This document shows, piece after piece, positions 7,556 through 15,401 of a stretch of 37,779 nt of DNA (the stretch's first letter is position 1; each line of letters starts with the position of its first letter). Source of the stretch: an uncultured Anaerolineae bacterium (GTDB lineage: Bacteria > Chloroflexota > Anaerolineae > Aggregatilineales > UBA2796); assembly GCA_938005675.1 (NCBI GenBank), contig CALKXH010000144.1, positions 1 to 37,779 of the forward strand, given 5' to 3'. The notes beneath the pieces were generated by a model. It was not told the origin of the DNA, did no database searches, and saw only the letters and a list, made by a program, of their open reading frames with translations. The position numbers were made by a program, and so were the translations under genes.

Positions 7556-8068
7556 ATGTTAGAAGAGACGGTCAGCGGTTTTCTGCTCTTCGTGGCGACG
7601 GCGCTCGGCGCGGCGGTGACGGCGCTGTGGGCGGGCATGGCGGTCTGGACGTGGCGCGACATTCGGGCGCGCTCCCGCGATGGCTTGGCGCATCTGACCG
7701 CCACGGCGTTGGTGGCGCTCTTGAACGTCGTCGGCTTGCTGGTCTACCTGATGCTGCGCCCGCGCGAGACGCTCGCCGAAGCTTACGAGCGCTCGCTGGA
7801 GGAGGAGGCGCTGCTGCAGAGCATTGAGGAGAAGCCGATCTGCCCCGGCTGCGGCAGACCGACTCAGACGGCGTGGCAGGTCTGCCCGTACTGTCACACG
7901 CGCCTGCGCAAGCCGTGCATTCAGTGCGGGCAGCTGCTGGAGCTGGCTTGGACGCTCTGCCCGTATTGCGCCACTGTGCAAACGCCAGAGCCAGCCCCGC
8001 GCGCGCGGCGGCGCGCTCCGCAGCCCGCGCCCCTCGAATATATGGAGGGCGACGGCGAGATCGAGTAG
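7556..8068 (+). CDS. Membrane protein with double zinc ribbon
   Basis: A 170-residue protein with two transmembrane segments (about 8-30 and 45-67) and a short charged helix. These are followed by a double zinc ribbon of four CxxC pairs: CPGCG, CPYCH, CIQCG and CPYC between about residues 97 and 142. The tail is Pro/Arg-rich, then acidic. This architecture (DZR-type ribbon behind membrane helices) is common in Chloroflexota and Firmicutes, and its role is unknown; ribbons of this kind usually mediate protein or nucleic-acid contacts. It is the third gene of the cluster starting at 5532, 10 bp after the exported protein. It ends 4 bp before the stop of the convergent dehydrogenase gene, with no terminator visible between them. 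Confidence 0.85.
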   Translation: MLEETVSGFLLFVATALGAAVTALWAGMAVWTWRDIRARSRDGLAHLTATALVALLNVVGLLVYLMLRPRETLAEAYERSLEEEALLQSIEEKPICPGCGRPTQTAWQVCPYCHTRLRKPCIQCGQLLELAWTLCPYCATVQTPEPAPRARRRAPQPAPLEYMEGDGEIE

Positions 8069-8072
8069 GCGG

Positions 8073-9551
8073 CTAGATGCCGAGCGCGATGTACTTCACG
8101 TCGAGGTATTCGTCGATGCCCGTCGCGCCGCCCTCGCGCCCTAAGCCGCTATGCTTGATGCCGCCGAAGGGCGCTTGCGCCGTCGAGGGCAAGGGATCGT
8201 TGGCGCCGATGATGCCGTACTCCAAGCGCTCCGCCACGCGGAAGACTCGGCTGACATCGCGCGTGTAGAAGTACGCCGCCAAGCCGTATGGCGTGTCGTT
8301 GGCGCGCTGAATGACCTCGTCTTCGCTCTCGAAGGCGATCAACGGCGCGACCGGTCCGAAGGTCTCCTCGCGCGCCACCAACATATCCGCGCTGGCGCCC
8401 GTGAGGACCGTCGGCAGCCAGAACAGGCTGTTCTCGCCCAGCGCGCTGCCGCCCGTGCGCAGCTCAGCCCCCCGCGCGAGGGCATCCTGCACGTGCTGGG
8501 CCACTTTTTGGCGAGCCGCCTCGTCGATCAGAGGTCCGATCTGCACGTCGGGCGCCAGACCGTTGCCCAGCCGCAGCTGGCGCACCGATTCGGTCAGCGC
8601 CTCGGCGAACGGCTCGTAGATGCCGCGCTGCACGAAGATTCGGTTGGCGCACACGCAGGTCTGACCGGCGTTGCGGAACTTCGAGAGGATGGCGCCCTGC
8701 ACCGCCGCGCTCAGATCGGCATCCTCAAAGACGATGAAGGGCGCATTGCCGCCCAGCTCCAGCGAGAGGCGCTTCACGCCCGCCGCCGATTGCCGAATCA
8801 GCAGCTTGCCGACCTCGGTTGAGCCCGTGAACGAGATTTTGCGCACCCGATCATCGGCGAAGATCGTCTCGGAGAAGGGGACGGGATCGTGGCAAGTTAC
8901 GATGTTCACGACGCCTTTCGGCACGCCCGCCTCGATCAGGATGCGTCCGAGCGCGATGGCGGAGAGGGGCGTCTGCTCCGCCGGCTTGCAGATCGCCGTG
9001 CAGCCCGCCGCCAACGCCGCCGAGAGCTTGCGCGCCAACATGCCGGTCGGGAAATTCCACGGCGTGATCAGCGCCGCCACCCCGACGGCTTGCCGCCACA
9101 CCAACAGGCGTTTGTGCGGCACGGAGGCGGGCACGATCTGCCCGTAGAGCCGCTCCGCCTCGCCGGCGAACCACGTGAAAAAGCTGGCGGCGAAGGCGAT
9201 CTCATTGTGCGCCTCTTGGAGGGGCTTGCCCTGTTCGAGGGTCATCAGCGTGGCGAGCTGCTTGCGCCGCTCCAGCAGCAGCGCCGCGATGCGCCGCAAA
9301 ATGACGGCGCGCTCCGGCGCGGGCAGCCCCGACCACTTCGGCAGCGCGGCATAAGCCGCCTCGATGGCTGCGCGCGTCTCAAGAGCGCCGCCATTCGGCA
9401 CGTAGGTCAGGGTTTGTCCTGTGGCGGGGTTGCGGACGGGGAACTGCGCGCCGTCGGCGCTCTCGCGCCATTCGCCGTCGATCAGCATCAGGTACGGCTC
9501 CGTGCCGAGCGTCTGCGCCGTGATGCGCTCTAGATCAGCTACTTCAAACAT
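8073..9551 (-). CDS. gabD: NAD(P)-dependent succinate-semialdehyde dehydrogenase-like aldehyde dehydrogenase
   Basis: A 492-residue aldehyde dehydrogenase of GabD type, which oxidises succinate semialdehyde to succinate in GABA or related catabolism. Visible are PWNFP (N166), the cofactor Lys in KPAEQTP (K189), FTGSTEVGK, the general base in ELGGNAP (E265) and the catalytic Cys in GQTCVCANR (C299). The CxC pair (C299, C301) matches the arrangement that forms a redox-switch disulfide in human SSADH, so redox sensitivity is possible. The C-terminal PFGGIKHSGLGREGG is typical of the GabD subfamily. The ATG has a GAGGAGAG upstream. It is divergent from the HisD-like gene. Other semialdehyde substrates (glutarate semialdehyde, for instance) cannot be excluded. 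Confidence 0.88.
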   Translation of the reverse strand: MFEVADLERITAQTLGTEPYLMLIDGEWRESADGAQFPVRNPATGQTLTYVPNGGALETRAAIEAAYAALPKWSGLPAPERAVILRRIAALLLERRKQLATLMTLEQGKPLQEAHNEIAFAASFFTWFAGEAERLYGQIVPASVPHKRLLVWRQAVGVAALITPWNFPTGMLARKLSAALAAGCTAICKPAEQTPLSAIALGRILIEAGVPKGVVNIVTCHDPVPFSETIFADDRVRKISFTGSTEVGKLLIRQSAAGVKRLSLELGGNAPFIVFEDADLSAAVQGAILSKFRNAGQTCVCANRIFVQRGIYEPFAEALTESVRQLRLGNGLAPDVQIGPLIDEAARQKVAQHVQDALARGAELRTGGSALGENSLFWLPTVLTGASADMLVAREETFGPVAPLIAFESEDEVIQRANDTPYGLAAYFYTRDVSRVFRVAERLEYGIIGANDPLPSTAQAPFGGIKHSGLGREGGATGIDEYLDVKYIALGI

Positions 9552-9596
9552 CGGTCTCTCCTCTCAAAAGCGACTCTCAGCCTGATTTGTCAGCAG

Positions 9597-9626
9597 ATTG
9601 TAACGCCCTCAGGCGTGAGGAGGCAG
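9597..9626 (-). promoter_or_regulatory. Promoter of the gabD-like gene
   Basis: On the minus strand CTGCCT (9626-9621), 18 bp, TACAAT (9602-9597), about 45 bp before the ATG. Its -35 ends 4 bp from the -35 of the divergent promoter at 9631, so a single bound factor could affect both. Confidence 0.55.
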
Positions 9627-9630
9627 GCGC

Positions 9631-9659
9631 TTGTCTCAGCTGGGCTGAGCTGCTATGAT
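9631..9659 (+). promoter_or_regulatory. Promoter of the HisD-like gene
   Basis: TTGTCT at 9631-9636, exactly 17 bp, TATGAT at 9654-9659. The ATG at 9655 lies inside this -10, which rules it out as the start of the gene and supports the ATG at 9703. Confidence 0.75.
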
Positions 9660-9702
9660 CGCGCCATACATTGTGCGTTTTTCCACAAAGGTCGAGCTTG
9701 CC

Positions 9703-11016
9703 ATGAAGATTCAAGTACGCGATCTGGCTGCGCTCTCGCCCGAAGAGCGGCAATTGATCATGCGCCGCGCCGAGCAGGATATCACGGCGCTCCTGCCGCA
9801 GGCGCAGCAAGTCATCGAGGCGGTGCGGGCGCGCGGCGACGAGGCATTGGTTGAATACGTGCGCCAATTCGACGCCAAAGATTACAGCGCCGCCGATCTG
9901 CGCGCCAGCGACGCCGATTTCGAGCGCGCCTACGCCGAAGTCGGCGCGGAGGTGGTCGAAGCCATTCGGCACGCCCACGCCAACATCCAGCGCTTCCACG
10001 CCGAGCAGCTGCCCGAACCGATGTGGTTCATGGAGGTGGAACGCGGCGTGATGGCGGGCGAGAAGATCACGCCCATCGCCAGCGCGGGCTTGTACGTGCC
10101 GCGCGGCAAGGGCGCCTTCCCCTCCGTGATGCTGATGCTGACCGTGCCGGCGAAAGTGGCGGGCGTGCCGCGCGTGGTGGTGGTCACGCCGCCCAACCCG
10201 CAGGGCAAAGCCGATCCGGCGGCGCTGGTGGCGGCGGATATCGCTGGCGTGCGCGAGGTCTACGCGGTGGGCGGCATGGCGGCGGTGGCGGGCTTGGCGT
10301 TCGGCACCCAGACCCTCCCGCGCGTCAGCAAGATCGTCGGACCGGGCAGCAGCTACGTCTCGGCGGCGAAGCGGCTGCTCTACGGCGTGGTGGACGTCGG
10401 ATTGCCTGCCGGACCGAGCGAGTCGATCATCCTGTGCGACGAGAGCGCCGATCCGCGCCTCGCCGCCCTCGATCTGCTGGTCGAGGCGGAACACGGGCCC
10501 GACTCGGCGGCGTTGCTGGTCACGCACAGCCGCCCGCTCGCCGATGAGGTGCTGCGCCTGCTGCCTGAGTACATCGCCGAGCTGCCCGACTGGCGGCGCC
10601 AATTTGTGGAGCGCGTGCTGAGCGGCTACGGCGGCATCCTCCTGACGGGCGATCTTGAGGAGTCCATCGCCTTCGTCAACGCGTACGCGCCGGAGCATCT
10701 TGAGGTGCTGACCGCCGACCCCTTCAGCACGCTCAACCGCATCCAGAACGCCGGGGAAATCCTGCTGGGCGGCTACACGCCCATCCCGACCAGCAACTAC
10801 ACGCTCGGCTTGAACGCCATCTTGCCGACGGGCGGCTTCGGGCGCTCGTTCTCGTCGGTCAGCGTGTGGGATTTCCTCAAGCGCAGCGGGATCGGCTACT
10901 GCAATCGCGAGGGCTTCGAGCGGCTCTACCAGACGACCGTCCGCCTCGCCGATTACGAGGATTTCCCGGCGCACGCCATGGCGTTGCGCAAGCGCCGCGC
11001 CCTGTGGGGCGCGTGA
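9703..11016 (+). CDS. HisD-family dehydrogenase, divergent paralogue
   Basis: A 437-residue protein with the fold and length of histidinol dehydrogenase: NAD-site region GPGSSYVSAAKRLLYG, VDVGLPAGPSES, EAEHGPDSAALLVT and AYAPEHLE, which carries the catalytic Glu-His pair (E331, H332). By eye alignment to E. coli HisD, the zinc ligand Gln259 is Glu261 here, ligand Asp360 is Asn365 (SNYTLG instead of GDY), and the substrate-contacting His367 is Ala372 (NAILPT instead of NHVLPT). Ligands His262 and His419 are kept (H264, H424). It may therefore oxidise another alcohol rather than histidinol. No other his gene is near. It is divergent from a semialdehyde dehydrogenase gene. The start at 9703 is set by the promoter position. 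Confidence 0.85.
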   Translation: MKIQVRDLAALSPEERQLIMRRAEQDITALLPQAQQVIEAVRARGDEALVEYVRQFDAKDYSAADLRASDADFERAYAEVGAEVVEAIRHAHANIQRFHAEQLPEPMWFMEVERGVMAGEKITPIASAGLYVPRGKGAFPSVMLMLTVPAKVAGVPRVVVVTPPNPQGKADPAALVAADIAGVREVYAVGGMAAVAGLAFGTQTLPRVSKIVGPGSSYVSAAKRLLYGVVDVGLPAGPSESIILCDESADPRLAALDLLVEAEHGPDSAALLVTHSRPLADEVLRLLPEYIAELPDWRRQFVERVLSGYGGILLTGDLEESIAFVNAYAPEHLEVLTADPFSTLNRIQNAGEILLGGYTPIPTSNYTLGLNAILPTGGFGRSFSSVSVWDFLKRSGIGYCNREGFERLYQTTVRLADYEDFPAHAMALRKRRALWGA

Positions 11017-11022
11017 GACGGC

Positions 11023-11051
11023 AACAGGCGAGGAGTCCTCGCCTGTTTGCT
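11023..11051. terminator. Bidirectional terminator hairpin
   Basis: A perfect 11-bp stem AACAGGCGAGG (11023-11033), loop AGT, CCTCGCCTGTT (11037-11047). On the plus strand it is followed by TTTGCTT and can end the HisD-like transcript 7 nt after its stop. On the minus strand it lies just past the 3' end of the 6S-like RNA. The U tracts are short on both sides. Confidence 0.8.
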
Positions 11052-11056
11052 TGAGA

Positions 11057-11230
11057 AGTACCCGCCATGCCGTGTGACCGCGAGTTTTGAACCTGCTTTC
11101 GCAGGTGGGTCATCTCGCCAGCTCTCACGCCTTGACTGCTGTCTACCGCGCTGCAGCTGGATGCGAACGCCCGTCTGATGGGTGTTGGCTCAAAACGTAG
11201 GTGCGACATCACGCACACAGCAGGCACGCC
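11057..11230 (-). ncRNA. ssrS: Candidate 6S RNA (ssrS)
   Basis: This 355-bp gap holds no gene on either strand but a structured RNA of about 175 nt, the usual 6S length. It starts 5-7 nt after a strong minus-strand promoter and ends before a terminator hairpin. The ends pair: GCCTGCTGTGTG (11225-11214) with CACACGGCATGGC (11076-11064). The 3' half contains ACCCACCTGC-GAAA-GCAGGTTCAAAAC (11108-11084), which matches in pattern the hairpin plus GGUUCAA found on the 3' side of the 6S central bubble. The apical arm is closed by CCAGCT with AGCTGG (11155-11160 and 11118-11123). GTTTTGA and TCAAAAC (11196-11190, 11090-11084) face each other at the bubble. 6S RNA mimics an open promoter and binds housekeeping RNA polymerase holoenzyme. 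The identification is from pattern memory and needs a covariance search. Confidence 0.72.
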
Positions 11231-11234
11231 AACT

Positions 11235-11263
11235 TTTATACCATGCTGGGCGGCGCTTGTAAA
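11235..11263 (-). promoter_or_regulatory. Strong promoter of the 6S-like RNA
   Basis: On the minus strand TTTACA (11263-11258), exactly 17 bp, TATAAA (11240-11235). This is one of the two closest matches to the sigma-70 consensus in the window. No ribosome-binding site or plausible coding frame follows, which fits an RNA gene. Confidence 0.8.
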
Positions 11264-11307
11264 GGTCAGCCTGTTAAGGCTCAGCCAAGACTTGTTGAAG
11301 AATCGGC

Positions 11308-11336
11308 TTGCCGCGCCGCCCCAGACGGGCTATCCT
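11308..11336 (+). promoter_or_regulatory. Promoter of the FucI/AraA-like gene
   Basis: TTGCCG at 11308-11313, 17 bp, TATCCT at 11331-11336, 35 bp before the ATG at 11372. It is divergent from the 6S promoter, with 44 bp between the two -35 elements. Confidence 0.65.
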
Positions 11337-11371
11337 GATGCCGATTCGCCTTTTGCTACGCAGGAGTCGCC

Positions 11372-12703
11372 ATGCTCGCCCTTATCCCGCTCGGACGCAC
11401 CACTTTCGATATGCAGCTCGCCCAAGCCGAGAACGAGCGCGCCGCTCAAGCCGTGCGCGCCGCCTTCCCCGACGCGCTCATCATCGAGACGATCCTCACC
11501 GATGCCCAGTCGCTGGAGCGCGCCCTCGCCGCGCTGCGCGGAGCGCCGCTCAGCCTCGCCGTCGTCTTCCAAGCCACCTTCGCCGATTCGAGCGCCGTCG
11601 TCAGCCTCGCTGAGGCGCTGCGCCTGCCGCTGCTGCTGTGGGCAGTCCCAGAGGCAGCCACGGGCGGTCGCTTGCGCCTGAACTCGCTGTGCGGGATCAA
11701 CCTCGCCGCCTTCGCCCTGAAGCGGCGCGGCTTGCCCTACACCTTCTGCTACGCCGCGCCCGACTCGCCTGAGGCGCTCAGCGCGATTCGCCGCGCGGCG
11801 GCGGCGGCGAACGCCCTCAAACTGCTCAAGGACGCCAAGATCGGCGTGATCGGCGAGCATCCGACGGGCTTCGAGCCGTGCGCCTACGACGCTGAGTCGC
11901 TGCGCGCCCACTTCGGAGTCCGCGTGCAGCCCTACGCGCTTGAGACCGCCTTCGCCGCCGCCGATAGCGTCCCCGCTGAGCGCGTGGCGGCTCGCTACGC
12001 CGATCTCGCCACCAAGCTGAGCAACCTCGCCGAGCTGAACCGCGCCCAAGTCGATGGCACGCTCAGCTTCCACGAGGCGATGCGCGATCACATCGCGGCG
12101 GAGGGCTTGCGCGGCTTAGCCGTCCGCTGCTGGCCCGAGACCTTCCTCAAGCGCGATTGCGCCGTGTGCGCCTCCTCCGCGCTGCTGTGCGAGGCGGGCA
12201 TCCCCGCCACCTGCGAGGCGGACGTGCATGGCGTCTTGACGGGCTTGCTCTTGCAAGGGGTGGGCGCAACGGCGACCTTCGGCGCGGATATGGTCGCCGC
12301 CGACCTTGAGAACAATACGCTGACCTTCTGGCATTGCGGCTTGGCGCCCTTGAGCATGTGCGATCCGAGCTTCGCGCCGCGCGGCGCCCTGCACAGCAAT
12401 CGCGGACGTCCGCTGCTGATGGAATTTCCGCTCAAGGCGGGGCGAGTCACCCTCGCGCGCCTGACTCAAGCGGGCGACTCAGGCGGCTATCGCTTGGCGC
12501 TCGGCGCGGGCGAGATGCTCAGCGCGCCCATGCAGTTCAGCGGCACCAGCGGGCTGTTCCGCCCCGATTCGGGCGCGGCGAGCGTCCTGCAGACCGTCAT
12601 GGATGCGGGCTTGGATCATCACTTCGCGCTCGCCTACGGCGATTTCGCCGAGTCGTTGGCGCTCTTCGCCGCCTTCGCCGAGCTGCCGATCATTCGCTTG
12701 TGA
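11372..12703 (+). CDS. L-fucose/L-arabinose isomerase-family protein
   Basis: A 443-residue protein resembling the FucI/AraA fold: an N-terminal alpha/beta part (MLALIPLGRTTFDMQLA), a middle domain, and a C-terminal domain with conserved acids. The metal site is suggested by CEADVHG (E282, D284) and by a late DHHFALAYGDF (H416, H417), matching the Glu/Asp/His ligand pattern of ketol isomerases that bind Mn. Members interconvert aldoses and ketoses; the sugar here is not readable, and some relatives handle sulfosugars or other modified sugars. AGGAG lies 5 nt before the ATG. The gene is alone on its strand and its last 14 bp overlap the convergent glycosyltransferase. No sugar kinase or aldolase gene is adjacent. 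Confidence 0.75.
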   Translation: MLALIPLGRTTFDMQLAQAENERAAQAVRAAFPDALIIETILTDAQSLERALAALRGAPLSLAVVFQATFADSSAVVSLAEALRLPLLLWAVPEAATGGRLRLNSLCGINLAAFALKRRGLPYTFCYAAPDSPEALSAIRRAAAAANALKLLKDAKIGVIGEHPTGFEPCAYDAESLRAHFGVRVQPYALETAFAAADSVPAERVAARYADLATKLSNLAELNRAQVDGTLSFHEAMRDHIAAEGLRGLAVRCWPETFLKRDCAVCASSALLCEAGIPATCEADVHGVLTGLLLQGVGATATFGADMVAADLENNTLTFWHCGLAPLSMCDPSFAPRGALHSNRGRPLLMEFPLKAGRVTLARLTQAGDSGGYRLALGAGEMLSAPMQFSGTSGLFRPDSGAASVLQTVMDAGLDHHFALAYGDFAESLALFAAFAELPIIRL

Positions 12704-15398
12704 GCGGGGCGGCATCGCCCAGCGCCTCGCCCGCTGCGCCGCTGACGGGCAGGCGCCGTCCGTCTTCGGGCGTGTAGAGCGCCACGATCAGGCGTAAGTT
12801 TCCTTCGGGCGGCGCCTTGAGCGCGTAGAGGCTCTCGAAGACCTCATCGGGCAGCCAGCGGGTGGTGGGGCGCTGAGCGGGCGGCGCGTCGTGCTGGCTG
12901 AAGAGCGTCCCATCGGCGTTGAGCGCCTGCACCGTGACGGTGAAATCCGCCTCAGGCGGCGCGAGGGCGCGCCAAGCGAGGCGCACGCGCACCGAGTCGC
13001 CCTCGCGCTCGATCTGACAGCCGATCAGGGCGATCTGCGCGCCGAAATTGAAGGCGCAGGGCGGCAGAGCGGGCGGCTGGTAGCGGCGGTCGACCGCGAT
13101 CACCTGCAGCGGCGCCTCGAAGACGGTCTGATCGGCTAGACTCAGGCGCAAGGTGTAGGCGTCGGCGGGCAGATCGGGCGGCAGGCGCACAGCGTAGCGC
13201 TCGACGAGGTATTCATCGGCGCGCCACGCGGCGAAAGGATAGGTATTGCGGACGGGCTGCCCCTGCCACAGGCGAATCGGCGCGCCGTCGGCGGCTTGCA
13301 CTGCCAAGATGAGGTCGGGTTGGGCGCGCGGCGCGCTGAGCGCCTGCCACGTCAGGCTGAAGCGCAGCCAATCGCCCTGCTCGGTCGGCTGGGGCGGCGC
13401 GCTGAGGGCGGCGTACAGGCTCGGCAGGACGGGCTTGCCTTGCGGCGGCAGCGTACGCGGGGCGCTCGGCTGCACAGCGAGGCGCGCCGCCATCGCCCAC
13501 AAGCCGCTGAAGCGATTTTCGGCGTCCACGAGGGGCAAGGGCGCGCCCTCCGAGCGGCTGAGCCACGCCGTGTGCAGCGTGTAAGTTCCGGGCGGCGCGC
13601 CGAGCGGAATCGGCACGTCGAGGGCGATCAACAGGCGCTCGCCCGCCCGCAGACGGTCGCTCTGCTCAAAATACGGGTGGAAGCGCGCGATCTCCTCGCC
13701 GAACGGATCGCGCAGCGCCACGACGGGCGTCAAGTCGGCGCGCTCAGGCGCGCGCAGCACCTCCCACGCGAGGATCGCCTCTATCGTCTCGCCGCCGCGC
13801 CCCTCGTAAAGGGCGGACTCCGCGACGCCCTGCAACACGCCCGCAAAGGAGCGCTCGCCTGCCGCCGACTGGCGCGCTGCGCCGCCGATTCGATAGACCG
13901 CGAAGGCAGGCGCGCCATCCGCCCCCTCAAGCGCCTGCAAGGGCATCGCGTTCAGCTCGGCGGCGAGCCTATCCTCAAAGCGGCTGCGCGGCGCGCGCGG
14001 AAACAGATACAGCGCGCCCTCGCCCGACGGCGGCAGGATCAGATGCTCCGCCATCAGCCAGCGGACGCGCCCGTGATCGACTCTGTGGGCGAGCACGGTG
14101 GCGTGATTGTAAAAAGCGCTGACCACGTAAGCGGTCTCGGCGGGCAGTTGGTGCGCCTCTAGCCACTGCCCGATCCGCTGCATATCGCCGTGCGCCTCGT
14201 AGAATAGGTCGGGGCGCGCCGCCCAAGCGCGGTAGTCGCTCCAGGTTTGCAGGGCGAGCAGCGCCACCAGCAGAGGCAGGGCGTAGCGCAGGCGCGGCGC
14301 CCGCCCGATCAGCGCGGCGACGCCCAGCGCGGGCGCGAAGAAGATCAGCGGCACCATAGCCACCGAGCGCATGTGCGAGGGCGGCAAGCCGCTCACCGCC
14401 ACCACCGATGGCGCGATCAAGAGCGGGCAGAGCAGCACCATCAGCGCGGCGAGGCGGGATAGGGGCGGCTCGCCGCGTCTGAGCAGTAGCATCAGCGCCG
14501 CGCCGAAGCCGATCAGCATCAGCGCGCCGCTGATCGGATCGAACCACGGGCGTTCGGGCGCTAAGTTGTAGCGCAGGAGCGGATCGCCGCGCAGGAAGAA
14601 CATCTGGGCGTGCAGCCACGCGCTCTGCAGCAAGCTGAGCGACTCCGAGTCGCTCTGGGCGACCTGAGTCAGCCGATCTAGGAAGACGTTCGGCTTGTTC
14701 AGGTAGAAGAGCGCGATGGGCAGGGCTGCAATTGCCATGACGCCGAAACACAGCGCGATCTGGCGCAGGCGCAGCGCCCGTTGAGGGTCGATCAGCAGCA
14801 GCCCGATCAGCGGCAGGGGCAACCACAGCGGGAAGATGCGCGCCGCCATGTAGGTGTACAGCGCCGCCCCGCCGAAAAAGCCGCTCAGCGCCACGCGGAG
14901 CGCCCAGCCCTCCCGCCGCTGGAGCGCGCTGAACAGACACCACAGCGCGAGCGCCTCCAGCAGGGGCTGCGGACTGGTGCGGAAGCCTTGTCGGGTCAGC
15001 CAGACCTGCGCGCCGTTGAAGGCGAGCCACGCCCCGCCGCACAGGGCGATCAATGCGCCGTGCCGATGCCCCTTGAACATGGCGCGCCCTAGCGCCAGCG
15101 TCACAGCCACCGTCAGGATGCCCAAGAAGGCGCTGGTCAGGCGGGTGGCGAAGACGTCCGTCCCGAACAGGCGCAAGAGCGGGACGGCGAGGTAGTAAAA
15201 GAGCGCCTCGCGCCCGCTGTACGCCTCCACGACGGGGAAAGGCTGATAGCCGTAGAAGGCGATGTCGCGCCCTAGCAGCATATCGGCGGCTTCATCGTAG
15301 TGCAGGGCGGGCGGAGAGCGCCGCAGCTCGGCGAGGCGCACATACGCCGCCATCAGCAGGATGGCGAGCGCGAGGCTCAGGTACAGCCGCCGTGACAT
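12690..15398 (-). CDS. GT39-type membrane glycosyltransferase with large C-terminal beta-rich region
   Basis: A 902-residue protein. The N-terminal half (to about 420) is a polytopic GT-C module with a first-loop acidic motif HYDEA (D35, E36), the metal or donor site of the PMT/ArnT family, and about ten hydrophobic helices. It would transfer sugars from a polyprenyl-phosphate donor to an acceptor outside the membrane. The rest (about 430-902) is non-membrane and made of repeated beta-rich units with phrases such as LAVQAADGAPIRLWQ and VRLAWRALAPPEADFTV, probably extracellular sandwich domains. Most ArnT-type enzymes are about 500-600 residues, so the tail is unusually long. It follows the glutaminyl cyclase gene by 3 bp. 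Acceptor unknown. Confidence 0.82.
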   Translation of the reverse strand: MSRRLYLSLALAILLMAAYVRLAELRRSPPALHYDEAADMLLGRDIAFYGYQPFPVVEAYSGREALFYYLAVPLLRLFGTDVFATRLTSAFLGILTVAVTLALGRAMFKGHRHGALIALCGGAWLAFNGAQVWLTRQGFRTSPQPLLEALALWCLFSALQRREGWALRVALSGFFGGAALYTYMAARIFPLWLPLPLIGLLLIDPQRALRLRQIALCFGVMAIAALPIALFYLNKPNVFLDRLTQVAQSDSESLSLLQSAWLHAQMFFLRGDPLLRYNLAPERPWFDPISGALMLIGFGAALMLLLRRGEPPLSRLAALMVLLCPLLIAPSVVAVSGLPPSHMRSVAMVPLIFFAPALGVAALIGRAPRLRYALPLLVALLALQTWSDYRAWAARPDLFYEAHGDMQRIGQWLEAHQLPAETAYVVSAFYNHATVLAHRVDHGRVRWLMAEHLILPPSGEGALYLFPRAPRSRFEDRLAAELNAMPLQALEGADGAPAFAVYRIGGAARQSAAGERSFAGVLQGVAESALYEGRGGETIEAILAWEVLRAPERADLTPVVALRDPFGEEIARFHPYFEQSDRLRAGERLLIALDVPIPLGAPPGTYTLHTAWLSRSEGAPLPLVDAENRFSGLWAMAARLAVQPSAPRTLPPQGKPVLPSLYAALSAPPQPTEQGDWLRFSLTWQALSAPRAQPDLILAVQAADGAPIRLWQGQPVRNTYPFAAWRADEYLVERYAVRLPPDLPADAYTLRLSLADQTVFEAPLQVIAVDRRYQPPALPPCAFNFGAQIALIGCQIEREGDSVRVRLAWRALAPPEADFTVTVQALNADGTLFSQHDAPPAQRPTTRWLPDEVFESLYALKAPPEGNLRLIVALYTPEDGRRLPVSGAAGEALGDAAPLTSE

Positions 15399-15401
15399 GC
15401 C

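Noticed and set aside
9655..9702. ATG at 9655 as the start of the HisD-like gene
   Set aside because: It lies inside the -10 element TATGAT and would precede the transcription start; the ATG at 9703 fits the family N-terminus.
11052..11230. Structured RNA or riboswitch on the plus strand in front of the isomerase gene
   Set aside because: The helices are equally possible on either strand, but only the minus strand has a strong promoter at the right distance and a GGTTCAA-type 6S hairpin; the plus-strand isomerase promoter lies downstream of the structure.
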